From: Phycisphaerales bacterium
GTDB lineage: Bacteria > Planctomycetota > Phycisphaerae > UBA1845 > UTPLA1
Length of the DNA: 64,000 nucleotides
Direction of reading: 5' to 3'
NCBI GenBank assembly: GCA_022360095.1
Contig: JAKSDK010000527.1
Location: forward strand, 62,001 to 126,000
The notes under the pieces are model-generated. The model was not told the DNA's origin, searched no databases, and saw nothing but the letters and a program-made list of their open reading frames with translations. Below, in pieces: positions 8,589 through 16,980 of this stretch. Both the position numbers and the translations under genes were made by a program. The number at the start of each line of letters is the position of its first letter. The stretch's first letter is position 1.

Positions 8589-9392
8589 ATGGAACTCGAA
8601 ACGTCGCCAGGATCCACTCCCCTTCGCACCCCTGTTCATACGCTGGGCGTCGTCTCCTATTTGAACGCGCGTCCCCTGAATGAATTCCTTCAAAAGCGTT
8701 GCGACATGCGGCTCAAGCCCGCCGTTCCGGCAGACCTTGCTCAGATGCTTGCTGAAAAACACTGCGATGTCGCCCTGCTTCCCGTCGTTGACTATTGGCG
8801 GCATCGCGATCGGCTCCAACTCGTCTCTGACGCCTGTATCGCCAGCGATGGTGAGACCTTGACCGTTCGGGTCTTTTCCAAGCGGCCGGCAGACAAGATC
8901 CAACGTCTTCACATCGACGGTGATTCGCATACTTCCATTATTCTCGCTCAAATCATCTGGCGGGAACTCTACGATTGCGAACTCGAACTATCCCCCTGGG
9001 ATTCAAGCGACCATGGCAGCCTCGACGATGTCGAAGCCCTGTTGTTGATCGGCGATAAAGTGATCCGGCAAAGGCCCCTTGGCTTCGGCTTCGAGGTCGA
9101 TCTCGGAGCGGCCTGGAAATACCTCACCGGTCTCCCGTGCGTGTTCGCCGCCTGGTACGGACCACGTGATGAGGACTTCTCAGAATTGGCGAAGGCTCTG
9201 ACCGAAGCCAGAGATCAGGGCCAAGCCGAAGCACGGCGGATTGCGTCTGAAGCGGCCGGCCAACACGGCTGGCCGGAAGAGACGGCGATTCGTTATTTGT
9301 GCGAGACGCTGAAATACAGGTTGGATGACTCCATGCGCGCGGGAATGGATCGATTCTTTAAATTTGCCGTAGACCATGGGTTGTTACGATGA
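8589..9392 (+). CDS. mqnA: Chorismate dehydratase MqnA (futalosine menaquinone pathway)
   Basis: 267 aa from the ATG at 8589. The open frame extends upstream but the family begins at GVVSYLNARPL, about 20 residues into this start. That motif, followed by DLAQMLAEKHCDVALLPVVD and the ...GDKVIR... and ...WYGPRD... regions, is typical of MqnA, a periplasmic-binding-protein fold enzyme that dehydrates chorismate to 3-enolpyruvyl-benzoate, the first step of the futalosine route. The stop overlaps the ATG of mqnC (ATGA), so the two are translationally coupled, and both are read from the promoter at 8509-8537. SD before the start is weak (GAAAG). MqnB and MqnD are not in this window. Confidence 0.9.
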   Translation: MELETSPGSTPLRTPVHTLGVVSYLNARPLNEFLQKRCDMRLKPAVPADLAQMLAEKHCDVALLPVVDYWRHRDRLQLVSDACIASDGETLTVRVFSKRPADKIQRLHIDGDSHTSIILAQIIWRELYDCELELSPWDSSDHGSLDDVEALLLIGDKVIRQRPLGFGFEVDLGAAWKYLTGLPCVFAAWYGPRDEDFSELAKALTEARDQGQAEARRIASEAAGQHGWPEETAIRYLCETLKYRLDDSMRAGMDRFFKFAVDHGLLR

Positions 9393-10576
9393 CGACCTTG
9401 GACACATCGAACCATCGAACATCCGAGCGAAACGCAGGTCGTCTGAATACCGACGACCTGCACAATCTGTACTTTGATCTGTCGATCCATGAACTCGGCC
9501 GTAGGGCGCTGGGGGTGACCGAGCAATTGCACCCGGAGGACTATCGAACTTATCTGGTCGAGCGAAACATCAACTACGCCAACTGGTGCACAGCCAAGTG
9601 CATTTTCTGCAATTTCAAAGCCGATCCACCGGAAATGAACTCCGGGCGCAAAGACTTGCCGTCGGGCTACACGCTGACCTACGAAGAGATCGGAAAGAAA
9701 ATCGAAGCGCTGATCGCCATCGGCGGCACTCAGATTCTCATGCAAGGTGGACTCGTCCCGGAAGACGGTCAGGCGGGCTTGCCGTTCGACTGGTATTTGG
9801 ACTTGATGCGTTTCATCAAGGACCACTATCCGCAAGTCCACATCCACGCCTTCAGCCCACCGGAGATTTTCGCATTCCACCAAATCTTCGAGATGTCGAT
9901 TTATGACGTGCTGGCCAAGTTGCAGGAAGCCGGGCTCGATAGCGTCCCGGGTGGCGGCGGCGAAATTCTTTCCGACCGTGTTCGGCGGAAGATTGGATTA
10001 GGGAAAACCCTTAGTGACGAATGGCTGGAAGTCATGCGTCAGTGTCACATTCTGGGCATGACCACGAGTTGCACGATGATGTTTGGGCACATCGAGACGC
10101 TTGACGAGCGTCTTGAGCATCTGCATTTGCTTCGAGACCTTCAGGATGAATCTCTTGCCCGTGGCAACGGCGGAGGCTTCGGCGCCTATATTTGTTGGAC
10201 TTTTCAGCCTGACAATACGCCTCTTGGTCGAATGAAGCAGCTTCCGATCGACTTATCCAAGGCTCAAAGGCCCGTCAATGACGGCAACCACCTGCTGTTG
10301 GCGGATGCACACGAGTACCTCACGATGCTGGCTCTCAGCCGTCTTTTTCTGGACAACATTCCGAATATCCAATCGAGTTGGGTGACGATGGGGCCGAAGA
10401 TCGGTCAGCTCTCCTTGTTCTACGGCGCCAACGACATGGGCTCGGTCATGATGGAGGAGAACGTGGTGAGTGCGGCGGGCACGACTTACAGCCTTAGCGA
10501 GCCTGAAATCTGTCGTCTGATCACCGACGCAGGCTGGCGACCACAAAAGCGCGATTACTACTACCGGCCGATTTGA
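9389..10576 (+). CDS. mqnC: Cyclic dehypoxanthinyl futalosine synthase MqnC (radical SAM)
   Basis: 395 aa. Radical SAM enzyme: the 4Fe-4S motif CTAKCIFCNF (C-x3-C-x2-C) is at residues ~67-76 after INYANWC. Further family segments are GGTQILMQGG, the SAM-contacting HAFSPPEI and GLDSVPGGGGEILSD. The GGGGEIL motif and the overlap with mqnA point to MqnC, which cyclises dehypoxanthine futalosine, and away from the related MqnE or CofG/CofH. Cytoplasmic, O2-sensitive cluster. The start ATG at 9389 overlaps the mqnA stop by four bases. The N-terminal ~30 residues before the LYFDLSIHELG helix vary in the family. Confidence 0.92.
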   Translation: MTTLDTSNHRTSERNAGRLNTDDLHNLYFDLSIHELGRRALGVTEQLHPEDYRTYLVERNINYANWCTAKCIFCNFKADPPEMNSGRKDLPSGYTLTYEEIGKKIEALIAIGGTQILMQGGLVPEDGQAGLPFDWYLDLMRFIKDHYPQVHIHAFSPPEIFAFHQIFEMSIYDVLAKLQEAGLDSVPGGGGEILSDRVRRKIGLGKTLSDEWLEVMRQCHILGMTTSCTMMFGHIETLDERLEHLHLLRDLQDESLARGNGGGFGAYICWTFQPDNTPLGRMKQLPIDLSKAQRPVNDGNHLLLADAHEYLTMLALSRLFLDNIPNIQSSWVTMGPKIGQLSLFYGANDMGSVMMEENVVSAAGTTYSLSEPEICRLITDAGWRPQKRDYYYRPI

Positions 10577-10608
10577 CAAATATCACCAAAAACGACCAAT
10601 TTCCGGAC

Positions 10609-10637
10609 TTGTCGACATACGATTACGGTTGTAAACT
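10609..10637 (+). promoter_or_regulatory. Promoter candidate for the RRM protein
   Basis: TTGTCG (10609-10614), 17-base spacer, TAAACT (10632-10637). This gives a leader of about 160 bases before the TTG start at 10805, long as is usual for cold-inducible RNA-binding proteins; no cold-shock element is claimed. Confidence 0.45.
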
Positions 10638-10804
10638 CTACGCTTGCGCGATCCGATTTGAATTGTCCCTGCCCCGGCGGCCCTGTTCCCCCGGCTTCGA
10701 CCCTTCTGATCGAAAGCGTCAGTGTCGCGCCTCGGTGAGTCTATTGCGGCATGGGCCCGCATGCCAGGCGTCAAGATGAAAGTGTACGTTTCGGAGCCTT
10801 TCCC

Positions 10805-11137
10805 TTGTCCAAGAAAATTTATGTAGGAAATCTGAGCTATCAAACAGATGATGCTGCCCTGCAGGCACTCTTTGCCCAGCACGGCACCGTCAACTCCGCC
10901 TCGGTGATCAAGGATCGATACACTGGCGAGTCGCGAGGTTTCGGCTTTGTTGAAATGGCCGATGACGCCGAAGCTTCGGCAGCCATCGACGCATTGAACG
11001 GAGCCGACATGGACGGTCGCAGCCTGAAAGTCAACGAAGCTCGCCCACGTGAAGATCGTGGCGGCAGAGGCGGCGGTGGCGGCGGGCGTCGGGGCCACGG
11101 CGGCGGCGGCGGCGGTCGAGAAAGACGATCGTATTAA
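10805..11137 (+). CDS. Glycine-rich RRM RNA-binding protein
   Basis: 110 aa. I place the start at the TTG at 10805, with GGAG eight bases upstream, giving MSKKIYVGNLSYQ, the normal family N-terminus; the frame's upstream ATG at 10751 would add an unlikely Arg-rich leader. A single RRM spans residues ~3-80 with RNP2 IYVGNL and RNP1 RGFGFVEM, whose aromatic residues stack on RNA bases. The tail is short, Arg/Gly-rich (RGGRGGGGGGRRGHGGGG). This is the bacterial Rbp family found in cyanobacteria and Planctomycetota, single-stranded RNA binders often induced by cold. Monocistronic. Two small hairpins (11200-11215 and 11217-11232) follow and could take part in termination. Confidence 0.9.
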   Translation: MSKKIYVGNLSYQTDDAALQALFAQHGTVNSASVIKDRYTGESRGFGFVEMADDAEASAAIDALNGADMDGRSLKVNEARPREDRGGRGGGGGGRRGHGGGGGGRERRSY

Positions 11138-11309
11138 GTCGTTCGGGCACGGAACTTCCACAAAAAATCGGGGTGACGGTCGCTTGTGTATGAGGCTTTG
11201 CAAGCATGGGCTTGCTCTGCGTCCTAACGCAGCGCCAACTTGCGGCTCCACCACCCGTTTTTGATCTCTCGAATCTGCGACGGCTGAACACTAAACTACC
11301 GCAACAACG

Positions 11310-12344
11310 ATGTCGCAGATCGAAATCAACAATCTATGCAAAACTTTTCGCGTGCCGGAGCGCGAGGGCGGATTTTGGGCCGCCGTCCGAAGTGTGTTTC
11401 GCCGCCGTTTTCGCGATGTCCGAGCGGTCGATGATGTCAGCTTTCAGGTCGACGAAGGTGAAATCGTAGGCTTTCTCGGTCCGAACGGCGCAGGCAAGAC
11501 AACAACACTCAAAATGCTCTCAGGACTGCTGCATCCGACGGCGGGCGAGGCAAAAGTTCTGGGCCATGTCCCCTGGCGGCGCGAAGCCGCCTACCTCCGT
11601 CGAATCAGCATGTTGATGGGGCAACGATCGCAGTTGCACTGGGATCTGCCGGCGATCGACTCGTTTCTCGTGCACAGCGCGGTCTACGACATTCCCGCGG
11701 ACGACTACAAGAAAACACTTGACGAACTGGTCCAACTGCTGGACTTGGGCGACGTGCTCAAGAAACAGGTTCGCAGCCTGTCCCTAGGCGAGCGCATGAA
11801 ATGTGAAATCTGCGTATCGCTCCTGCATCGCCCCGCCGTCCTCTTCCTGGACGAGCCGACGATCGGTGTGGACATCACGATGCAGACGCGCATCCGCCAG
11901 TTCATCCGAAACTACAACCGCAAACACGGTGCGACGATCATCCTCACCAGTCATTACATGGCGGACGTCACGGCCTTGTGCAAACGGCTCATCGTTATCG
12001 ATCACGGCCACATTCTTTTCGACGGTTCCTTGGAAGCCTTGTCGGAGAAGCTTGCGCCGTTCAAAGTCATCAAGATCGATCTCGATCGAGAACTCGACGG
12101 CTATGATCTGGCCACACTTGGCGAGGTGTTGTCAGTTGAGCAGCGCAAGATCGCGCTTCGCGTGCCGAAGGCGGACGCGGCCGCGGTGACCTCTCGCTTG
12201 CTGACGGATCTGCCGATCCTCGACCTGACCATCGAAGACCCGCCGATCGAAGACGTGATCTCGCGCGTGTTCGGTCAACCCAAGTCGGAGCCGAAGCAAC
12301 CGGCGAATGCTTCATCCGCCGTATCGGGAGGCGCCGCCCGGTGA
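11310..12344 (+). CDS. ABC exporter ATP-binding subunit
   Basis: 344 aa. Walker A GPNGAGKTT (~residues 54-62), Q-loop MGQRSQLHWDL, signature LSLGERMKCE, Walker B AVLFLDEPT, H-loop TSHYM. The signature LSLGE departs slightly from LSGGQ. An unusual N-terminal stretch (VPEREGGFWAAVRSVFRRRF) before the first strand, the MGQRSQL Q-loop and a ~90-residue C-terminal regulatory domain are typical of the ABC-2 subgroup that pairs with two DUF990-type permeases. Those two permeases follow at once; the GTG of the first overlaps this stop, so the three genes form one operon. The exported substrate is unknown; related systems have been linked to lipids or natural products only loosely. Confidence 0.88.
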   Translation: MSQIEINNLCKTFRVPEREGGFWAAVRSVFRRRFRDVRAVDDVSFQVDEGEIVGFLGPNGAGKTTTLKMLSGLLHPTAGEAKVLGHVPWRREAAYLRRISMLMGQRSQLHWDLPAIDSFLVHSAVYDIPADDYKKTLDELVQLLDLGDVLKKQVRSLSLGERMKCEICVSLLHRPAVLFLDEPTIGVDITMQTRIRQFIRNYNRKHGATIILTSHYMADVTALCKRLIVIDHGHILFDGSLEALSEKLAPFKVIKIDLDRELDGYDLATLGEVLSVEQRKIALRVPKADAAAVTSRLLTDLPILDLTIEDPPIEDVISRVFGQPKSEPKQPANASSAVSGGAAR

Positions 12345-13150
12345 GTCGTGTCGTGCGCGTTTTTCTGGCCTACCTTCGCGCCAAAATCGGCGTGATGCTG
12401 CAATACCGAGGGGAGATTCTCCTCTGGTCGATCTGGGGCATCATCAACCCAGCGGTGCTCTATGCGATGTGGAGCGCAGCGGCATCGGGAAACGAAAACC
12501 AGAGCATCGCCGGTCTGGATCGGGGCGGATTCGCGGCGTACTACTTCGTCATGATGATTGTCGGTCATCTGACCGGCGCTTGGGATGTCTATCATCTGGG
12601 CTACCTGATTCGCAGCGGGCAACTGTCTCCCATGTTGCTCCGCCCGGTCTTGCCGATCTGGGAAACGCTGGCAGACAACCTTTCCTACAAGATCACGACC
12701 CTGATGTTCGTCGTCCCGATGTGGGCTCTTTTTGCCTGGCTCGTCACGCCCAGGTTTGAAACGTCTCTCTGGCAAGTCGGCATGGGATTCATCGCCGTTT
12801 TACTCGGGGCCGGGCTGAACTACATGCTCTGTCACACGGCCGCACTGCTTGCCTTCTGGGCCACAAAGCTGGACGCCATGGGCGAAATCTATTTTGGCCT
12901 GTGTATGTTTCTCGGAGGCCGGTTCGCGCCGATGAATGCCTTGCCCGGGCCCATTCTGGCCATCGCCGAGTATCTGCCCTTTCGATGGATGTTCGCTTTC
13001 CCGACGGAATTGCTGATCGGCAAGATCGCTTCCATGAACGAAGCACTGATCGGCGTCGTCATTCAATCCGTGTGGCTTGTTGGTGTCGTGATTCTGTATC
13101 GGCTCATGTGGAGCGTGGCGGTCAAGCGGTACACCGCCGTCAGCGGGTGA
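12341..13150 (+). CDS. ABC-2 type permease subunit 1
   Basis: 269 aa from a GTG at 12341 overlapping the ATPase stop (GTGA). About six membrane segments (for example GEILLWSIWGIINPAVLYAM, VVPMWALFAWLV, VGMGFIAVLLGAGLNYML, VVIQSVWLVGVVILYRLMWS). The RSGQLSPMLLRPVLPIWET loop is the coupling segment characteristic of the ABC2_membrane_6 (DUF990) family. It pairs with the next gene as a heterodimeric channel in the inner membrane driven by the ATPase at 11310-12344. Confidence 0.85.
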   Translation: MSRVVRVFLAYLRAKIGVMLQYRGEILLWSIWGIINPAVLYAMWSAAASGNENQSIAGLDRGGFAAYYFVMMIVGHLTGAWDVYHLGYLIRSGQLSPMLLRPVLPIWETLADNLSYKITTLMFVVPMWALFAWLVTPRFETSLWQVGMGFIAVLLGAGLNYMLCHTAALLAFWATKLDAMGEIYFGLCMFLGGRFAPMNALPGPILAIAEYLPFRWMFAFPTELLIGKIASMNEALIGVVIQSVWLVGVVILYRLMWSVAVKRYTAVSG

Positions 13151-13154
13151 AACG

Positions 13155-13955
13155 ATGGTCCGTGCCCTACGGTTAATGACGCTGTTCGTCCAGGTGAGTG
13201 TTCAGAACTTCACCGCCTATCGGTTCGACTTCTTCGTCCGCGGCCTCATGTCCCTGATCCACGTCGGGGCCGAGCTGGTCGCCGTGTGGACCATCTTCAA
13301 CAACACCCAATCCCTCAAAGGCTGGCAATGGCAGCACATGCTCGTTCTGGTCGGCGTCTATCGGATCATCGCCGGCGGCATTCGCATCTCCATCGTGCCG
13401 AACATGCGCAAGCTCCTCGACGAGATTCGCGAAGGCACGTTCGACTTCGTCCTGCTGCGGCCGGTCAACGCCCAGTTCCTGGTCAGCATCCGTGAGTTCG
13501 TGATCTGGCGGCTGACCGACGTGTTTCTCGGCAGTGCCGCCGCGGCCTACGGCTGCTACAGCCTGCTCGGTCACGTCCCGGTCAAACAGACTTTCGTCTT
13601 CATCATGATGCTGGCGGCGGGGTTCGCCATCGTCTATTCGGTCTGGCTCATGCTCGCCACGCTGTGCTTCTGGTTCATCCGCATTCAAAACATCGAAATG
13701 GTCTTCTGGAATGTCTTCGAGGCCGGGCGGTATCCGATTGTCATTTACAACCCCTGGGTCCGCTGGGTATTGACGTTTATTCTTCCGTTGGCATTCATCA
13801 CCACATTCCCGGCCGGCTCATTACTGGGCGACCCCGCCACCGGCGTCCCGCCCTCGGCCCCCTACTATGCGTTGCTGATCGCCACGGTCTTGCTTCTGCT
13901 CTCCGGCTGGTTCTGGCGCTTCGGGCTCAAACGCTACGCCGGTGCGTCTGCGTGA
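13155..13955 (+). CDS. ABC-2 type permease subunit 2 (DUF990 family)
   Basis: 266 aa, ATG at 13155 four bases after the previous stop. About six membrane helices; the cytoplasmic loop IREGTFDFVLLRPVNAQFLVS matches the equivalent loop of the first permease and is the family hallmark (REG-x-D-x-x-L-L-R-P). Last gene of the ABC exporter operon. The C-terminus WFWRFGLKRYAGASA is the usual end of these proteins. Confidence 0.87.
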   Translation: MVRALRLMTLFVQVSVQNFTAYRFDFFVRGLMSLIHVGAELVAVWTIFNNTQSLKGWQWQHMLVLVGVYRIIAGGIRISIVPNMRKLLDEIREGTFDFVLLRPVNAQFLVSIREFVIWRLTDVFLGSAAAAYGCYSLLGHVPVKQTFVFIMMLAAGFAIVYSVWLMLATLCFWFIRIQNIEMVFWNVFEAGRYPIVIYNPWVRWVLTFILPLAFITTFPAGSLLGDPATGVPPSAPYYALLIATVLLLLSGWFWRFGLKRYAGASA

Positions 13956-14139
13956 TTCCCCATCCGACTTGTAGCCTTTAGTCTATTGAACGCAGGTGCT
14001 TACAGGGGAATTTATCAGACGCTGACGCGGCAATCTTCAAAATCAATCGTTAAGATGGGCAATTTGCCTACAACAATAACCGATGCTATCTTTCTTATAG
14101 AAGCCCGATCAGCCGAACTGTCACCTTATGGTGTGCGTG

Positions 14140-14192
14140 CCGTGAGAATTCACGGATAGGCGTCGGGCGTTTTTTTGCGCCTATTTCGGCGG
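14140..14192. terminator. Hairpin cluster between convergent genes
   Basis: CCGTGA-GAAT-TCACGG (14140-14155) followed by TAGGCG...CGCCTA around a run of seven T (14170s). It lies between the end of the ABC operon and the end of the DUF3800 remnant, so may end transcription from both sides, but the T-run sits in the loop, not after the stem. Confidence 0.35.
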
Positions 14193-14715
14193 CCAAAATT
14201 GCAATGACTCTTGATGCTTGCGAATCATTCTCCAGTAATGATCCGCGTCTTTCACGTCTTTGTATCTTCGAGCAACAGCGCCGCAAATCATATCTGCAAG
14301 CTGAATGAGGTTATTTCGGTGTGATGCCTCCGAATGAACTCGCTTGATCGGTGTCGTACCATCTTCACGGCGAAGCTCTCTTTTTAAGTAGCTTTGCAGA
14401 GTTCCTTTGAAAGCCCTGTCACCTGTTTGATCCACGGATACAGTTGCCTCATTAAGAATGTCTCCGATGTTCTTAAAGACATACTTGATGGTGCACTTGA
14501 GGAACGGGTCCTTGTAGCGAAACCCTGCTCCGTACAGTCGAGCTTTGTTCATGATGACGGCAGAGTAACGATAGTTAAAAGAGTCCACGCCTTCGAAAAA
14601 CAACTCTCGAATCCGTTTGTTGTTGCTGGCGAATCTGAACTCTCCGCGCTGCCCACACTGATTTCTTATTTGGTCGATCTCCTTTTGGCACTTCTCGGCA
14701 CTGACAACTTATCAG
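14181..14715 (-). pseudogene. Truncated DUF3800-family protein
   Basis: The minus-strand frame encodes about 177 residues that match the C-terminal half of DUF3800 proteins: FFEGVDSFNYRYSAVIMNK and the late motif NNLIQLADMICGAVARRY, which carries the acidic and Asn residues of the RNase H-like fold. The family's first half, including the YIDESGD motif, is missing. Upstream the frame hits a TAA (14713-14715) exactly at a small palindrome (CACTGA...TCAGTG, 14699-14717) and about ten bases before a 134-bp imperfect palindrome. The first in-frame start with any length is a TTG at 14603, which would drop even more of the domain and has no good SD. Most likely a remnant cut by an insertion or deletion. 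DUF3800 genes are often carried with mobile or defence DNA. Confidence 0.65.
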
Positions 14716-14727
14716 TGTCCCGTCGGA

Positions 14728-14861
14728 GACAGACCGCTAGGCCCTTTCGGGTCATTCTCACTCCGCACATCGGGACACCCCCGCCTGGGCGGATGTCCGT
14801 GTATATTAACCGCGGACGCTGCCCGGTGCGCGGGTCGTGCGGAGTGACTTAGCGGTCTGTC
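14728..14861. repeat. 134-bp imperfect palindromic element
   Basis: Two-block inverted repeat: GACAGACCGCTA (14728-14739) and TCACTCCGCAC (14758-14768) on the left are matched exactly by GTGCGGAGTGA (14837-14847) and TAGCGGTCTGTC (14850-14861) on the right. The left arm carries an extra hairpin GGCCC-TTTC-GGGTC between its blocks. The centre has further stems (GGACA...TGTCC enclosing CCGCC-TG-GGCGG). No open frame of use inside. It looks like a MITE-like or structured element beside a truncated gene; no target-site duplication could be fixed by eye. Confidence 0.65.
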
Positions 14862-14986
14862 CCTGACCAATCGCGCATCGGGTGGCGTCCGTTTTCTTGC
14901 GCCGGTTCGGCGTCGCCATTCGGATGAAGGAAGACATCAGAGGTCGGAAGCGAGGAAGACGGAGACGGTGCGCGCGCGTCGAAAAA

Positions 14987-15012
14987 CCCCGGGCACGGCG
15001 GCCCGGGGCTTT
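14987..15012. terminator. GC-rich terminator-like hairpin, copy 1
   Basis: CCCCGGGC (14987-14994), loop ACGGCG, GCCCGGGG (15001-15008), then CTTT. On the minus strand the stem is followed by TTTTTC. Nearly the same hairpin occurs at 16928-16952 and, with another loop, at 34202-34230. Confidence 0.6.
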
Positions 15013-15060
15013 GGGGGGAGACAGTGACCGTTCGTTCATCAGTGAAAGGAGATCAGCACT

Positions 15061-15626
15061 ATGTCGGATACGCCCAACGGACTGCGAAAAGATCTGTTCA
15101 TCTCCATGAACCCTATGGGTTTCCCGCGGCGAACATTCGGTTCATTGAGAACATTCCCGCGACGATGCAGGCGTGGATGGCCCATCTCGCCAGGGAGATG
15201 CTGCGGCTCGGCGTCTTCTTTCAGGCCGCGACGGTCATGGCCCAGGTGCCGGGCGCGCATGACTACAAGTACATCATGTACAACGACGATGACGACGATG
15301 TCCCAGACGCCGTGTACGGGACCCTCGACCGGTTGTCCAGGCAAAGCCCCGATCTCATTTACACCATCCTGGTCGAATGTCTGAAACGGCTGGAGGCAGA
15401 GCACGTGGTCAAGACGCTTCCGATTGTCGGCCGTCGGTGTATCCGGCTTTCCGCCGAATGGGTGACGTTTCTCGATGCGCAGGAAGTTCACTGGCACGCC
15501 TATGAGAACGTGGTCGCCGAGTGCCTGAGCATGCTGATCGTCAAACCGGGCATGGAAGAGATCAACAGACAGGGAAAGACGACATGGTGGCAGCAATGCT
15601 GGGCCATGGAAGCGAGGGAAGAGTGA
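15061..15626 (+). CDS. Hypothetical protein read through a -1 frameshift
   Basis: The ATG at 15061 has AAGGAG nine bases upstream, but its own frame turns into Arg/Ser/Pro-rich nonsense after about 20 residues and ends at 15384. The frame one base back continues as normal-looking protein (PAANIRFIENIPATMQAWMA, then EMLRLGVFFQAATVMAQVPG) to 15626. The switch can occur at G-GGT-TTC (15117-15123), which fits the X-XXY-YYZ pattern for -1 slippage in the right phase. The joined product would be about 188 aa beginning MSDTPNGLRKDLFISMNPMG; it has an Asp run (YNDDDDDVPDA). The alternative is a GTG at 15024 in the long frame (200 aa) with a poorer SD, or a plain frameshift mutation or sequencing error. 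No family recognised. Confidence 0.5.
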
Positions 15627-15675
15627 GCGTCGATTTCGCGAGAGCACCAGCCCATGGGGGCTACTTTGCGGCGTG

Positions 15676-15775
15676 GGGCATGCCTTCACGGGCATGTCCC
15701 GCGTTTATGAATCAGCTGCACGACAGGCAGTGCAACCCTGTCGTGCCAACGGCGTAGGGCGTGCCCACGCCTTAC
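15676..15775. repeat. Array of three consecutive hairpins
   Basis: GGGGCATG (15676-15683) with CATGTCCC (15693-15700); perfect 10-bp GCACGACAGG (15718-15727) with CCTGTCGTGC (15737-15746); GTAGGGCGTG (15754-15763) with CACGCCTTAC (15766-15775, one wobble). Each stem contains GC-rich palindromic arms spaced about 40 bases apart. This resembles a REP/BIME-type cluster; it follows the frameshifted gene and has no T-run. Confidence 0.6.
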
Positions 15776-15866
15776 CGGTCACGTCCTGCATTTTCTTGAA
15801 GCTTGACGCATTCGTCATGAGCGATGTCTGCAGCATTCAAAGGATGCAAGCTACGCCCCTGCCTAA

Positions 15867-16829
15867 TCAGGCCTCCCGCTTTGCATCTCTGAGGAAGGAT
15901 TTGACGATGTTGCCTCTTGAGAAGTCGGAGCCTGTGATCAAGGACAGCCAGCCGTCATCGAGAGACAAATAGTCGACAAAGCGTCGTCGATCAAAGACCT
16001 TCCTGGTCAATTCCTGAATCGTCTGGGCACTCGTCGCGAACTCGAATACTCGATCGCGGATCTTCGACAGAAACTCGCGTTTCCTCCTTAAAAAAGTCGC
16101 TACGGATTCCTCGTCAACGATCACGGTTCCGTGTGCGTCGAACAGACAACGCGGGCGAAGTTCGATCGCCCTGTCCAGACTCTCGATCCACTCAGGCCCG
16201 TTGGCGTCGCCCAGTTGGCTGTCAAGGTCGGCGGCGATGTAGAGATCACCGCTGAATAACCAACGTTGATCCGGCTCGAAGAGGCAGACGTGTCCGGGAC
16301 AGTGGCCCGGCATGTGGTGGACTTCGAATCGATATTGACTGGTCGTCACGACGTCTCCGATCGGATGGACGTCGACCGGGACGTAGGGTCCGAACAGGAA
16401 ACGTCGATACCAGGGAAGCTCCACAGGAAACCGAATCTCCGGGAGCGCGATCGCGTGGGCCAGGATCTTCGCCCCCGTCATCTCGACCAGCAGATCATTG
16501 TTGCCGGTATGGTCTTCGTGATAATGCGTATTGACCACCTGCGAAATGGTCTCGGTGGCGTTCAACTCGATCAGCGTTCGTTTCAGTTGCCGCCTGGCCC
16601 AGGGAAACCCGGTGTCGACCATCAGCGTTTCATCGATGAGATAGGAGACGGCGTAGTCATAGCCGCCCGAGAAACGACTCAGGATACGGGTCGGCACGTT
16701 GTCGATCCGTATGCAGACGACGCCGTCAACGGGGTAGGTCAGCGTCGTCTTGAGCGGCCACAACGGCAATCTGCGGCAAGACGACTCGTACGGCACCCAA
16801 AGTAGTTTTTTGATCCAGCGCTTTATCAA
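15867..16829 (-). CDS. Metallo-beta-lactamase-fold hydrolase
   Basis: 320 aa. The zinc site is complete: THYHEDH (H-x-H-x-D-H, residues ~120-126), a later His in MPGHCPGH, the bridging Asp in FSGDLY and the final His in FDAHGT. The N-terminus (VDGVVCIRIDNVPTRILSRF, YDYAVSYLIDETLMVDTGFP) is the normal start of the fold. The family includes hydroxyacylglutathione hydrolases, lactonases and other hydrolases; a ~60-residue C-terminal extension is helical (FLRRKREFLSKIRDRVFEF). Substrate cannot be named. The start used is a TTG at 16829 without a clear SD, but no other in-frame start precedes the domain. Confidence 0.82.
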   Translation of the reverse strand: MIKRWIKKLLWVPYESSCRRLPLWPLKTTLTYPVDGVVCIRIDNVPTRILSRFSGGYDYAVSYLIDETLMVDTGFPWARRQLKRTLIELNATETISQVVNTHYHEDHTGNNDLLVEMTGAKILAHAIALPEIRFPVELPWYRRFLFGPYVPVDVHPIGDVVTTSQYRFEVHHMPGHCPGHVCLFEPDQRWLFSGDLYIAADLDSQLGDANGPEWIESLDRAIELRPRCLFDAHGTVIVDEESVATFLRRKREFLSKIRDRVFEFATSAQTIQELTRKVFDRRRFVDYLSLDDGWLSLITGSDFSRGNIVKSFLRDAKREA

Positions 16830-16927
16830 GGGCGAAACACCCGCGTTTTCTCAGCTCGACGCTGATGGGCAGCGGAGTGGGATACTTGGATTTCAGACCA
16901 AAACGTTATTGTATCCGATCGCCGATA

Positions 16928-16952
16928 CCCCGGGCAGGGCGGCCCGGGGCTT
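16928..16952. terminator. GC-rich terminator-like hairpin, copy 2
   Basis: CCCCGGGC (16928-16935), loop AGGGCG, GCCCGGGG (16942-16949), then CTTTG. It differs from copy 1 at 14987 by one loop base. Confidence 0.55.
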
Positions 16953-16980
16953 TGAGTGCTGAAACTTTTGAAAAGGGCGA

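Larger units (their letters stand above)
14604..15060. other. Disturbed intergenic region
   Basis: About 450 bases holding the lost 5' side of the DUF3800 gene, a 134-bp imperfect palindrome and a GC-rich terminator hairpin. No intact gene is seen on either strand. Confidence 0.6.

Noticed and set aside
8134..8664. 176-aa plus-strand frame upstream of mqnA
   Set aside because: Overlaps the small minus-strand ORF and the mqnA promoter and start; no SD and no family.
15039..15695. 218-aa minus-strand open frame
   Set aside because: Opposes the frameshifted plus-strand gene; its His/Arg/Val-rich text reads as antisense, and the plus strand has a good SD.
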